A DNA stretch of 55,841 nucleotides from Dehalococcoidales bacterium. GTDB taxonomy: Bacteria; Chloroflexota; Dehalococcoidia; Dehalococcoidales; UBA3254. The notes under the pieces were generated by a model. It searched no databases and was not told where the DNA came from. It saw only the letters and a program-made list of their open reading frames with translations. The stretch lies in assembly GCA_016926695.1 (NCBI GenBank), contig JAFGOB010000168.1, forward strand, positions 1 through 55,841. The letters are read 5' to 3'. This document shows, one piece after another, positions 17,629-26,273 of this stretch. The translations under genes and the position numbers were made by a program. Numbering within the stretch: position 1 is the stretch's first letter; each line of letters opens with the position of its first letter.

Positions 17629-18294
17629 ATGGCAACCATGCAGCCAACAAACCTGTTATGCAGACCTGTTGCGGGTAAACTGAGCGTTAGTAGTATACTG
17701 GCACTGGCAGGCATGACGGGGCCATTAATCCTGGTCATTACGGATGTAGCAGCCGGGCTCAACGCACCGCAGTATAATTTTATCCGTGACTCTATCAGCA
17801 GTCTGGCCTGGACCAGGCTGGGATGGATTCAGACCATAGGCTTCCTGGCTCTAGGCCTGCTGGTTGAACTTTTTGTGGCAGGACTGTTTTTTAACATACG
17901 GGGCAAAAAAGGCTTTGGTTTCGGTCTGGCAGTACTGGTGCTGTTCGGCTTCGGTCTGCTGCTGATAGGTGCTTTCCATACTGATCCCCCATCCGGGGCA
18001 AAAACAATAGAAGGTGCTATTCATGGGCTGACGGCCAAGGCTATTTTCTGGTTTTTCCCGGCGGCCAGTATACTGATCGCGCCCAGTCTGAATGCCGATC
18101 CTTTCTGGAGACCGTTATTCAAATATTCTCTGGCAGCGGCCGGGATAGCCGTAGCGATGATGATATCCAGTATCTGGCTGTCGGAGGGAAATGCATGGTT
18201 CGGTCTTTTTGAAAGGATCCTGGTGGCTGATGAAATAATCTGGGTTGAGATCACCGGCATCTGGCTGCTGCGGTTTTCACTCATACGCAAGTAA
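17629..18294 (+). CDS. DUF998-family integral membrane protein
   Basis: 221 residues with about six hydrophobic segments spread along the chain. The pattern around residues 42-60 (Y-N-F-I-R-D-S-I-S-S-L-A-W) and the short G-A-F-x-T-D loop near 118 are typical of the DUF998 family, whose function is unknown. The ATG at 17629 is the first in frame; a second in-frame ATG (17638) is possible, and neither has a clear ribosome binding site. It stands alone, divergent from iorA and about 220 bp before lgt. Confidence 0.8.
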   Translation: MATMQPTNLLCRPVAGKLSVSSILALAGMTGPLILVITDVAAGLNAPQYNFIRDSISSLAWTRLGWIQTIGFLALGLLVELFVAGLFFNIRGKKGFGFGLAVLVLFGFGLLLIGAFHTDPPSGAKTIEGAIHGLTAKAIFWFFPAASILIAPSLNADPFWRPLFKYSLAAAGIAVAMMISSIWLSEGNAWFGLFERILVADEIIWVEITGIWLLRFSLIRK

Positions 18295-18517
18295 AGGACA
18301 TAATATAATTGACCCTGCCGGCTTCTTTATTATTAAACCTGAACATGGTTGTTCGATATCCTGCTCTGATGCCGCCGGATCGTACACAGACCGGGACAGT
18401 TGGAGTGTTGTCAATCTTCAGGAAAGTGCAGGCCGGGCGACCGGTGATTTGCCGTGGGCCGGGTAATCATACCGGATCAGGCTTAACAATCTCCGCGCCG
18501 TTCTGAATGAGGAATAA

Positions 18518-19297
18518 ATGCTGACAATAAATATCGATCCGGTACTCTTTACAATCGGCAGTCTGTCCGTACGCTGGTACGGCCTGATGTACACAGTCGG
18601 CATAATAGCAGGTCTGCTTATTGCCTGGCCTTATGCCATGTCAAAAGGGATTGAAAGCGCCAAACTGGAAAAGGTCGTACTGTTTGCTGTTCCGGCCGGA
18701 CTGATCGGTGCGCGTCTGTATTACGTTGTACAGCAGCCGCTTGAGCAATTTATAAACAATCCCTGGCGCATTGTTGCCGTGTGGGAGGGCGGGATGGCCT
18801 TTTTCGGGGCAATATTCGCCGTTGTTATTACGATAATGGTGCTTTCCCGGCATATGCAAGTTCCTGTCTGGAAAATCATGGATACAGCGGTTATTTTTGC
18901 CACTGCCGGCCAGTTTTTCGGACGGATAGGCAACATCATCAACGGGGATGTCATCGGATCTCAAACAGACCTTCCCTGGGGTATTATCTACGCTCATCCC
19001 AATTCGTTTGCACCCCGGCATGATATTGCCTATCATCCCGCAGCCATTTATGAAGCAATAATTAACGTGATTCTATTTTCCCTGCTGTGGGGAATCCGCA
19101 ACCGGGTGAAACCGGGAATATTGTTTTTTATCTATATATTCGGCTACTCGTTGAGCCAGGTAATCGTCTTTTTCTGGCGGGACAACGAAATAGTGGCACT
19201 GGGACTCAAACAGGCCCAGGTGACGTCATTAGCGGTAATGGCGGCCGGGGCGGTGTTCTTCTTCTTCTATATCAGGAGCAACCGGGTAAAGAATTGA
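18518..19297 (+). CDS. lgt: Prolipoprotein diacylglyceryl transferase
   Basis: 259 residues. Lgt moves a diacylglyceryl group from phosphatidylglycerol to the lipobox cysteine of prolipoproteins at the membrane, the first step of lipoprotein maturation. The family signature is visible at about 144-155 (G-R-I-G-N-I-I-N-G-D), as is the conserved R-W-Y-G-L-M-Y near residue 23, with seven or so hydrophobic segments. Length is normal. GAGGAATAA precedes the ATG. The window holds at least three lipoprotein genes that would need this enzyme. It is convergent with the site-2 protease gene downstream. Confidence 0.95.
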   Translation: MLTINIDPVLFTIGSLSVRWYGLMYTVGIIAGLLIAWPYAMSKGIESAKLEKVVLFAVPAGLIGARLYYVVQQPLEQFINNPWRIVAVWEGGMAFFGAIFAVVITIMVLSRHMQVPVWKIMDTAVIFATAGQFFGRIGNIINGDVIGSQTDLPWGIIYAHPNSFAPRHDIAYHPAAIYEAIINVILFSLLWGIRNRVKPGILFFIYIFGYSLSQVIVFFWRDNEIVALGLKQAQVTSLAVMAAGAVFFFFYIRSNRVKN

Positions 19298-19332
19298 ATA
19301 ACCAGCGGTCTTTATTACTTATACACGGTGAG

Positions 19333-20511
19333 CTAAAACGGTCTTCTGCTATTTTTATCGAGTTTGATGCCCAGCTCCTGGGCGGTCTGAAGGTAGCGCA
19401 GGACATCAGCACGGCTTAAAAGTCCGGCCAGGTGTTCCCCGCTCATGACCGGTATCTGGTTGAGATCGTTTTTGGCCAGTGTTTTAAGCGCCGCGTTGAG
19501 GTCATCATTTTCATTTACTTTCGTAATAGCAGGAAAAGGCGTCATGATTTCCTGAACGGGTGTATTCGACCACAGCTCATGAGGCAAACGTTTGACATCC
19601 GCCAGAGTGACAATTCCGAGAAGACCTTTCTCATTGCAGACCGGCAGGGCACGGCGCCCCCTCTTGATGAAGCTGTCATGCACGACGCTTTCAAATGAAA
19701 CGGCAGGGCTGACACATTCCGGGTTACGGTCCATTACATCCTTGACCAGGACGCCTGCCAGCCGCTGCTGCATGCTTTGCTCGCGCAGTGCATTATCAGC
19801 CGCGCTGGCCAGGAACCAGCCGATGAATATCAGCCAGATACCATTGATAAAACCGGTAGGCAATATCCAGATTTTTTGATTGAAAATCCAGGCGATTCCT
19901 ATCAGTATCATAATCCAGCCGACCGCCCGTCCTATATTGCCGGCGATAGTGGTGGCTTTCTGGAGGTTTCCAGTTGCTCCCCATAAAATCGAACGCAGTA
20001 CTCTCCCTCCGTCCAGCGGGAACCCGGGAATAATATTGAAAATTGCCAGTATGATATTGGTGTAAGCCAGGATAAACAGCACGGCGTATAAGGGTGTGTT
20101 TTCCATTGCGGAGTTTTCAACAAGCCAGACAAGCCCGGCAAAGATTCCACCAAGTATAAGGCTAGAGACCGGACCAGCCGCGGACATGATAAACTCAACC
20201 GATGCCCTTTCAGGTTCTGTTTCGATGTTGCTTACTCCACCGAAAATAAAGAGAATAATGCTGTCGACTTTCATTCCCCGGTTCCTGGCGACCAGTGAAT
20301 GACAAAACTCATGCACCAGTACCGACATAAAAATCATCAGTGAAGCTATTATCCCGCTCAGCCAGTAAGACAACCTGCTCCAGCCGGGATAAGCGTCAGG
20401 AAGAGACATCTGGGCAAAGAGCCACATAAAGAGCAGGAAAGCGAAGAGCCACGTGTAGTGCACTCCGATTTCTATTCCGGCTATCCGCCCGAGTTTAATA
20501 GTGCCGCGCAT
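19333..20511 (-). CDS. Site-2 protease (M50) with two CBS domains
   Basis: 392 residues. An intramembrane zinc metalloprotease: H67-E-F-C-H71 lies in a hydrophobic segment and the partner Asp is D167 in F-P-L-D-G-G-R. Six or so membrane segments fill residues 15-245. Two CBS domains (about 255-380) follow, which in this subfamily are thought to sense nucleotides or energy state. GGGGAG lies 6 bases before the ATG. It is the last gene of a minus-strand run yebC-ruvC-ruvA-this, 24 bp after ruvA. The target is unknown; candidates in this class include membrane-bound anti-sigma factors, none of which is seen here. Confidence 0.9.
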   Translation of the reverse strand: MRGTIKLGRIAGIEIGVHYTWLFAFLLFMWLFAQMSLPDAYPGWSRLSYWLSGIIASLMIFMSVLVHEFCHSLVARNRGMKVDSIILFIFGGVSNIETEPERASVEFIMSAAGPVSSLILGGIFAGLVWLVENSAMENTPLYAVLFILAYTNIILAIFNIIPGFPLDGGRVLRSILWGATGNLQKATTIAGNIGRAVGWIMILIGIAWIFNQKIWILPTGFINGIWLIFIGWFLASAADNALREQSMQQRLAGVLVKDVMDRNPECVSPAVSFESVVHDSFIKRGRRALPVCNEKGLLGIVTLADVKRLPHELWSNTPVQEIMTPFPAITKVNENDDLNAALKTLAKNDLNQIPVMSGEHLAGLLSRADVLRYLQTAQELGIKLDKNSRRPF

Positions 20512-20535
20512 TTTTTACTCCCCGGAAAGGACGGA

Positions 20536-21123
20536 TCATTTTTTTTCTCCGAAATGATGCAGGGCCAGCTTGATCTTTTCTTCAAGGCTCATTTGAGAAG
20601 AGGAAGGCAGAGTGCTAACCGCTCGTGTGGCTTCGGAGACGGAATACCCGAGAGAGGTCAGGGCAGCTATCACTTCGCTATTCCCCCGCATAGAATCAAC
20701 ATCCTGTGTTAATAACCAGGTGTCTCTCAGTTTGTCCTTAAGCTCGAGTATAATTCTCTCCGCGGTCTTTTTCCCCAGACCCGGGATAGATGTTAAAAGG
20801 CCGGCATCACCGCCTGCAATAGCCATCGCCAGATTTTCGCTATCCATGGCAGACATAATAACCAGGGCCAGTTTAGGGCCTATCCCCTTAACCGTAATAA
20901 GAGTTTCAAACAGCATCAGGTCTCTGGTATCGTTGAAACCGAAGAGCGCCAGATTGTCTTCCCGTACATGAAGGTGAGTATACAGTTTGGTCTCCTGTCC
21001 TGCCTCGCCCAGTTTGCTCAGTGTCGTTGCGGATACGAAGACCTGAAAACATATTCCTCCGATGTCAACAATAACAAAGCCGCTGCCGATTACATCTATT
21101 TTACCTTTTATGGCTGCTATCAT
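20536..21123 (-). CDS. ruvA: Holliday junction branch migration protein RuvA
   Basis: 195 residues, the usual size. RuvA binds the four-way junction as a tetramer and loads the RuvB helicase. Visible are the N-terminal OB fold (MIAAIKGKID start), two helix-hairpin-helix motifs (V-K-G-I-G-P-K near 75 and I-P-G-L-G-K-K near 110) and the C-terminal RuvB-binding domain. The start is 3 bp after the ruvC stop, so the genes are coupled. No ruvB is present in the window, although it often follows ruvA. Confidence 0.95.
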   Translation of the reverse strand: MIAAIKGKIDVIGSGFVIVDIGGICFQVFVSATTLSKLGEAGQETKLYTHLHVREDNLALFGFNDTRDLMLFETLITVKGIGPKLALVIMSAMDSENLAMAIAGGDAGLLTSIPGLGKKTAERIILELKDKLRDTWLLTQDVDSMRGNSEVIAALTSLGYSVSEATRAVSTLPSSSQMSLEEKIKLALHHFGEKK

Positions 21124-21126
21124 TAA

Positions 21127-21624
21127 TTACCCCTGGCGATTCAGTAGATCATTGAGATGACTGACCTGCAAATGGCACAGAGCTACTGCCAGCGCATCAG
21201 CCGCATCGTCGGGATCCGGAACGCATGACAGCTTGAGCTGAAGCATGACCATTTGCTGTATCTGGTCCTTGCTGCTGGCGCCATAGTTGGCTACTTTTTG
21301 TTTTATTTCGGCCGGAGTGTATTCGAAACAGGGTAAATGAGACCTGGCTGCGACCAGGATAACAACCGCCTGAGCCCTGCCGATAGCGAAGGCTGTTCTG
21401 GCGTTTTTGGCCACGAACGGCTGCTCTACCGCTACAACTTCAGGTGAATACTCACCAATGATTCCGAGCAGCTCATCGTAGAGAAAATTCAAACGCTCCC
21501 CGATAGAGGAGCGCGAGGTATTTTTAATGGCGCCGTATTTTATTAGCGAAACATCGCTGTCAACATCTTCAACAATACCGTAACCAAGGGTAATTGTTCC
21601 AGGATCAACGCCCAGGACTCTCAT
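21127..21624 (-). CDS. ruvC: Crossover junction endodeoxyribonuclease RuvC
   Basis: 165 residues. RuvC cuts Holliday junctions symmetrically. The acidic active-site residues are in place: Asp7 in V-L-G-V-D-P-G-T, the Glu of V-A-V-E-Q-P-F (about 68), and the D-A-A-D-A-L-A-V-A pattern near 140. It lies 3 bp after yebC and 3 bp before ruvA, the common yebC-ruvC-ruvA order in bacteria. Confidence 0.95.
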   Translation of the reverse strand: MRVLGVDPGTITLGYGIVEDVDSDVSLIKYGAIKNTSRSSIGERLNFLYDELLGIIGEYSPEVVAVEQPFVAKNARTAFAIGRAQAVVILVAARSHLPCFEYTPAEIKQKVANYGASSKDQIQQMVMLQLKLSCVPDPDDAADALAVALCHLQVSHLNDLLNRQG

Positions 21625-21627
21625 AGA

Positions 21628-22389
21628 CTAATCGTAATCCCCGGAATGAAATTTCTCAATAACCGCATCGGTAAAGTCCACATTGCTGTATACTTTCTGA
21701 ACGTCATCAAGGTCTTCCAGCTTCTCCAGAAGCTTAAGGGTTTGAATAGCCGCTTTTTCTTCAACGGCAACCAGTGTTTTAGGGATCATGGAAAGCTCTG
21801 AGTTTTCTACGTTTATGTTGTTCTGCTCCAGGCCCTTTTTGACCATTTCGAGTTCGTTTGGTTTGGTATATATTTCCACGGTGGAATCTTCAACCTTGAC
21901 GTCTTCAGCACCGGCATCGATGGCCTTCAGAGTCAGGTCGTCCACATCGATTTCCTGAGCATCCACTGAAATTATTCCCAGAGAATCGAACAGCCAGGCT
22001 ACTGATCCCGCCGAACCCATGGTACCGCCCTGACGGGTGAAGACGTTTCTGACTTCCTGAACAGTCCGGTTACGGTTGTCGGACAGGGTCTGTGCCAGGA
22101 TGGCTGTTCCGCTGGGCCCATAACCCTCCAGCGTAAGCTCCTGTAATACGGCGCCCTCCGTTCCTCCGGCCCCGCGCTCAATGGCTCGCTCGATATTTTC
22201 TTTGGGCATACTGGCACTACGGGCCTTTTGTACCGCCAGGCGCAATTTGAAGTTGGTTTCGATGTCTCCGCCTCCCTGACGGGCAGCCATGATTATTTCT
22301 CTGGTCAGCTTGGTATAAATCTGCCCTTTTTTAGCATCCTCGACACCCTTTTGCCTTTTGATCTTGGACCATTTATTGTGACCAGACAT
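21628..22389 (-). CDS. yebC: YebC/PmpR-family regulator or translation factor
   Basis: 253 residues. It begins MSGHNKWSKIKRQK, the hallmark N-terminus of the family, and keeps the G-x-G-G-x-x-E-x-N-F-x-L-R and G-Y-G-P-x-G motifs. YebC proteins were described as DNA-binding regulators; recent work on relatives points to relief of ribosome stalling at proline runs. TAAGGAG precedes the ATG. It is the first gene of the yebC-ruvC-ruvA-protease run. Confidence 0.94.
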   Translation of the reverse strand: MSGHNKWSKIKRQKGVEDAKKGQIYTKLTREIIMAARQGGGDIETNFKLRLAVQKARSASMPKENIERAIERGAGGTEGAVLQELTLEGYGPSGTAILAQTLSDNRNRTVQEVRNVFTRQGGTMGSAGSVAWLFDSLGIISVDAQEIDVDDLTLKAIDAGAEDVKVEDSTVEIYTKPNELEMVKKGLEQNNINVENSELSMIPKTLVAVEEKAAIQTLKLLEKLEDLDDVQKVYSNVDFTDAVIEKFHSGDYD

Positions 22390-22705
22390 ATATTTCTCCT
22401 TAATTGTATTTTAACACTGCCGGTTCAGTAAGAATACTAAATTTGAGATTTAACATTATTATAAATCAAAACAGCGAGTGGATACTGAAATATAGGAATT
22501 ATACTGGCTTAAACTGGTAAACTTCTCTTGAAAGGGAAGGTATTACCCCTGAAGAAGCGATGGAGGTTTTAAGAAGGCCGTCAACCATGTAACGTCGATA
22601 CCTGATTGACCGGCGTTGTAAGACGTGCTAAAGTGTATGAATATTCTGGTTGCCAAAATAAACATCTCTTTCATCCAGATTACTATAACTAATATATTAG
22701 TCTTC
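22390..22705. other. Intergenic region between yebC and acpS
   Basis: About 316 bp on the upstream side of yebC and the downstream side of acpS. It should hold the yebC promoter on the minus strand; a TATAAT-like word at 22458-22463 on that strand is a weak candidate. A 23-codon open fragment on the plus strand (22521-22592) reads like the C-terminus of a protein but has no start. Nothing else was seen. Confidence 0.5.
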
Positions 22706-23071
22706 TCAATAGCCAATTACAAGGGCTATGGCATTTTTCCGTGAATGTGACAGGCTGATGGCAAATCCATTCAAACCCAGGGTCCCGGCAGTCAAAAGCG
22801 CCTGGCCATGGAGAGATACCACAGGTTCCCCGTCAGGACCGGATAAAATTTCTATCTCTTTCCATGTTGCGACGCTGACCGGTGTGACCAGAGCCTTCAT
22901 CACAGCCTCTTTCCCTGCAAAACGTACCGCCAGTGATTCGGCCTTACCCTGGCAAAGCTGGATTTCGGCTCCGGTGAATATCCTGTTAAGGAAGCGATTT
23001 CCCCAGCGGGAAACCGCATTTTCTATGCGCCCAATTTCCATGATATCAATGCCGATATGAGACTGTTTCAT
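22706..23071 (-). CDS. acpS: Holo-[acyl-carrier-protein] synthase
   Basis: 121 residues from the ATG at 23071; a TTG two codons upstream is possible, and neither has a clear ribosome binding site. AcpS transfers 4'-phosphopantetheine from CoA to apo-ACP. The magnesium-binding motif G-I-D-I-x-E-I is at the N-terminus, and R-F-A-G-K-E-A-x-x-K-A-L sits near residue 50; the C-terminal S-L-S-H stretch is also typical. Length is normal for the family. It is a single gene, divergent from the NEW3 gene. Confidence 0.93.
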   Translation of the reverse strand: MKQSHIGIDIMEIGRIENAVSRWGNRFLNRIFTGAEIQLCQGKAESLAVRFAGKEAVMKALVTPVSVATWKEIEILSGPDGEPVVSLHGQALLTAGTLGLNGFAISLSHSRKNAIALVIGY

Positions 23072-23149
23072 TTGCAAATAAAGCAGCTTGTATGTAAAAT
23101 AGTCCTAGAATTTTAGCTTATTTCCGTGATATTTACAAGAAATTGATTA

Positions 23150-23178
23150 TTGCTATCACCGGCTGATTAGGCTAGAAT
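23150..23178 (+). promoter_or_regulatory. Candidate promoter for the NEW3-ABC transporter genes
   Basis: TTGCTA at 23150-23155, a 17-base spacer, then TAGAAT at 23173-23178. It lies about 140 bp upstream of the NEW3 gene start at 23318 and is the best-spaced pair in this gap. Confidence 0.4.
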
Positions 23179-23317
23179 GATTATCGTGTGTTTTAAAGAA
23201 CCGGTTTTATGATGAGCTGTAAGAATCATTTGTTTTCAGTAAAATTAATAGTTTCTTAATAATCTGGTCATAAAATAAAAAAATAAAATATTGTTTTTCA
23301 TATGGAGGCATTATATT

Positions 23318-24226
23318 ATGGCGAAATCCCGTTACATGCATGTTTTATTAAGTTGTATTCTGGTATTCACTTTGATAGGTGCCTTTTCGATTTTCGGTGT
23401 AATAGCCAGCGCAGAAGATGAACCAACCGCTGAAGGGGAAGCCACACCAACTCCCACACCGAAGCCGGTTACTCTTAACCTGAAAAGTAATGTACCCGCC
23501 TACTCTGATGACTCAGGTTCTACATTCAATTATGATGTCGTTCTTGAATATACCGGTGATGACCGTATTACGGTCAACTTAACAAACACCGAGCCCCAGG
23601 GCTGGTATACATATATCCAGTATCTGGGTAAACAGATAAACTCGATTGACATCGGTCCTGCACAATACGGATCTGCTACCGCAAACTTCACATTATACCT
23701 TTCTCCGGATTCCGGTAAAACTCCCGACCCGGGGGAATATACAGTAAACCTGAAAGCCACCTCCGGAGAACTCAGTTCGTCCCTGGATTTAAAAGCAAAT
23801 GTCAAAGCCAAATATTATTTTATTTTAACCGCCAATACGGGAAGATTGAGTACCACTGCTGAAGCAGGAAAGGAAAATCATTATACACTTGATATGACCA
23901 ACTCAAGTTCGGTACCGCTGGAAAACATAAGTCTGAATGCCACCAAGCCGGAAAACTGGATTGTTACTTTTACCCCAGAGAGGATAGAAGTACTGGATAT
24001 CGGGCAGACGGTGCAGATAGAGGCAATTATCACTCCGCCTTCCGGTAAGACTATTGCCGGTGATTACATGGTTACCATGCGGGCCAATAACGAAAAAGTA
24101 AACGACAGCATAGATGTCAGAGTCACGGCTACGACGCCCAGTATTTGGGGATGGGTAGGTATTATTATAGTCGTGGTGGTGATAGCGATAATCGTAGTCC
24201 TGTTCATGAGACTGGGCAGGCGATAG
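23318..24226 (+). CDS. Membrane-anchored NEW3-domain protein
   Basis: 302 residues. The ATG at 23318 is chosen because GGAGG lies 9 bases upstream; an in-frame TTG at 23291 has no such site. A signal segment (about 8-28) is followed by an acidic Thr/Pro-rich linker, two NEW3-like (alpha-galactosidase-associated, COG1470-type) beta domains (about 55-170 and 175-270), and one C-terminal membrane helix ending in a basic tail. The protein is therefore mostly outside the cell with a short cytoplasmic end. It is followed 11 bp later by an ABC ATPase and then an ABC-2 permease, a three-gene set common in archaea and Chloroflexi. It may deliver or sense substrate for that transporter (inference). Confidence 0.82.
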   Translation: MAKSRYMHVLLSCILVFTLIGAFSIFGVIASAEDEPTAEGEATPTPTPKPVTLNLKSNVPAYSDDSGSTFNYDVVLEYTGDDRITVNLTNTEPQGWYTYIQYLGKQINSIDIGPAQYGSATANFTLYLSPDSGKTPDPGEYTVNLKATSGELSSSLDLKANVKAKYYFILTANTGRLSTTAEAGKENHYTLDMTNSSSVPLENISLNATKPENWIVTFTPERIEVLDIGQTVQIEAIITPPSGKTIAGDYMVTMRANNEKVNDSIDVRVTATTPSIWGWVGIIIVVVVIAIIVVLFMRLGRR

Positions 24227-24237
24227 GATAAGCTAAT

Positions 24238-25167
24238 ATGTCACCCATAATAGAATCAAAAAAGTTGTCTAAAATGTATGCACGCTCCACGGTGGTGGAT
24301 GATCTCAATCTGAGTATTGATGAAGGCCAGATATACGGTTTTTTAGGCCCTAACGGTGCGGGAAAAACTACTACCATACTGATGTTGATGGGGCTGACTC
24401 AACCCACCAGGGGAGAGGCTTACATCGGGGGATTCAACTCAACCCGCGAACCGTTGAAAGTTAAAAGGATAACCGGTTATATCCCTGAAAAAGTAGGGTT
24501 TTATGAAGATCTTTCCGCCAGCTATAATTTGCTATACACTGCCAGACTAAACGGGCTACCGGAAAAAAAGGCATACACGGTAGTTTCACAGGCGCTGGAG
24601 AAGGTCGGACTGGAAGAACAGGCCGGGGCGAACGTCTCAACCTTTTCCAAAGGGATGAAACAGAGACTGGCAATAGCGGATATCCTGGTTAAAAGCCCAA
24701 AGGTTGCTTTTCTGGATGAACCTACTTCAGGTATTGATCCTGCCGGAATTGCACAGATGCTTGACTTGATAAGCCAGATAGCCAGAGAAAACAAAATGAC
24801 TATCGTTATGTCATCCCATCAACTGAACCAGGTGGAACGCATTTGTTCTCATGTGGGAATCATGTCCAAAGGCAAGCTGGTGGTTGAAGGTTCTCTGGAC
24901 CAGTTGAGCAAAAAGGCAGGAGGCAATAGAACGGTCATCGACCTGCAGCTTTCGGAAGTCAGCACGGAAATAGTAGAGGGCATAAGGAATGTCCAGGGTG
25001 TTCTGAATATAGAACAGAAAGCGGACCTCCTTATAATAACTTGCCTGGAAGACATGAGAAGACAGATTTCAAAAGTCGTCCAGGAAAAAAACGGACTCAT
25101 AGTGCAAATGAAGCTGCAAAGTTTTGCCCTGGAAGATATTTACCTGAAGTATTTTAAAGAGGGGTAA
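24238..25167 (+). CDS. ABC transporter ATP-binding protein
   Basis: 309 residues. Walker A G-P-N-G-A-G-K-T-T (about 37-45), signature F-S-K-G-M-K-Q-R-L (about 136-144) and Walker B V-A-F-L-D-E-P (about 156-162) are all intact. The C-terminal 90 residues are the extra domain typical of ABC-2-type (CcmA/NatA-like) exporters. It pairs with the permease 7 bp downstream. Substrate unknown. Confidence 0.92.
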   Translation: MSPIIESKKLSKMYARSTVVDDLNLSIDEGQIYGFLGPNGAGKTTTILMLMGLTQPTRGEAYIGGFNSTREPLKVKRITGYIPEKVGFYEDLSASYNLLYTARLNGLPEKKAYTVVSQALEKVGLEEQAGANVSTFSKGMKQRLAIADILVKSPKVAFLDEPTSGIDPAGIAQMLDLISQIARENKMTIVMSSHQLNQVERICSHVGIMSKGKLVVEGSLDQLSKKAGGNRTVIDLQLSEVSTEIVEGIRNVQGVLNIEQKADLLIITCLEDMRRQISKVVQEKNGLIVQMKLQSFALEDIYLKYFKEG

Positions 25168-25174
25168 GGGTAGA

Positions 25175-26134
25175 ATGGTTGCTTTCAAGACTATATTCAT
25201 GAAAGAGCTTGAGGACCACTTCAATAGCTGGCGATTTATTACTGTTTTTCTGATAATTTTTATTCCCTGTATTTATTTCATCTGGCGTGTGGTGGGTAAT
25301 ATCCAGCAGATAACAATAAGCGCCAAGGCCAATACATTCATATCAATGTTTACCCATTCGCTTTCGGAAGATCCGATAGCTTTATTGCCGAACTCGTTTT
25401 TTGAATTGATAGTGTTTCTTCTGCCTGTAGTAGGCATAGCGCTGGGTCTGGACGCTATCAATAGTGAAAGGAACAACGGAACACTGAGCCGTCTGGTTGC
25501 CCAGCCTGTTTACCGGGATAATATCATCAATGCCAAATTTCTGGCCGGTGTGTTTACCATCTCCATCGTGGTAATATCCGTTGTATTGCTGGCCTGCGGG
25601 CTGGGTATAAGATTGCTGGGAATAGTACCTGGCGCCGAAGAGGCCTGGCGAATATTATTCTTTATAATATTTTCCATAGTCTACGGTTGTTTCTGGCTCG
25701 GTCTTTCTATCCTGTTTTCCATTCTGTTTAAGAGGGTTGCTTCCTCAGCTCTGGTGGCTATTACTGTATGGCTGTTTTTTGCCATATTCTTTCCGCTAAT
25801 CCAGCAGTTGATTGTGAATGCGCTGGATTATTCAACCAGTGAAGCCGCCATCCAGAGTCTTCAAACCATGATCACCATTTCCAGGATATCCCCGATTCAG
25901 TTGTTCAGGGAATCCGCAGCCCAGATTCTGGTGCCCGGCGCAATAACCATGGCCCAGTATATACAGCTTATGACGGAAGATACCGGCAACTTTTATCTTA
26001 TGACGAACAATCTGTCGCTGGGACAAAGCATGCTGACGGTATGGCCCCAGCTTATTATAACGGTACTTTTAACGTTGATCTGCTTCGCGATATCTTATGT
26101 CAAGTTTATGTATGAAGAAATACGGGCTACTTAG
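25175..26134 (+). CDS. ABC-2-type transporter permease
   Basis: 319 residues. Six hydrophobic segments (about 21-41, 75-95, 118-140, 155-180, 187-207, 285-305) with a long outside loop after the first and before the last match the ABC-2/GldF-like permease fold. It has the typical G-L-D-A-I-N-S-E-R-x-x-G-T-L-S-R-L signature near residue 95. It sits directly after its ATPase gene, and the NEW3 protein is the likely third component. Substrate not predictable. Confidence 0.88.
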   Translation: MVAFKTIFMKELEDHFNSWRFITVFLIIFIPCIYFIWRVVGNIQQITISAKANTFISMFTHSLSEDPIALLPNSFFELIVFLLPVVGIALGLDAINSERNNGTLSRLVAQPVYRDNIINAKFLAGVFTISIVVISVVLLACGLGIRLLGIVPGAEEAWRILFFIIFSIVYGCFWLGLSILFSILFKRVASSALVAITVWLFFAIFFPLIQQLIVNALDYSTSEAAIQSLQTMITISRISPIQLFRESAAQILVPGAITMAQYIQLMTEDTGNFYLMTNNLSLGQSMLTVWPQLIITVLLTLICFAISYVKFMYEEIRAT

Positions 26135-26191
26135 AAATAAAATATATAACGCCGTTTTTCATTGCGTGTTTTGTACCTAAATACAAGGAAT

Positions 26192-26213
26192 CAGGGGCGG
26201 AAATCCGCCCCTG
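26192..26213. repeat. GC-rich palindrome after the ABC permease gene
   Basis: CAGGGGCGG pairs perfectly with CCGCCCCTG around a 4-base AAAT loop. There is no T-run after it on either strand, so it is more likely a REP-like element than an intrinsic terminator. It resembles the inverted repeat at 14518-14553. Confidence 0.6.
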
Positions 26214-26273
26214 TAGTATATGCGGAAGCAATACATTTGTCTGTGATAGGATACGGGCAGACTGGAGGGACCC

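Noticed and set aside
18309..18506. 65-codon plus-strand frame between DUF998 and lgt
   Set aside because: TTG start without a binding site and no protein-like pattern; a second frame overlaps it.
18295..18517. Riboswitch before lgt
   Set aside because: I looked for conserved cores of common riboswitches and found none; only GC-rich unmatched sequence is present.
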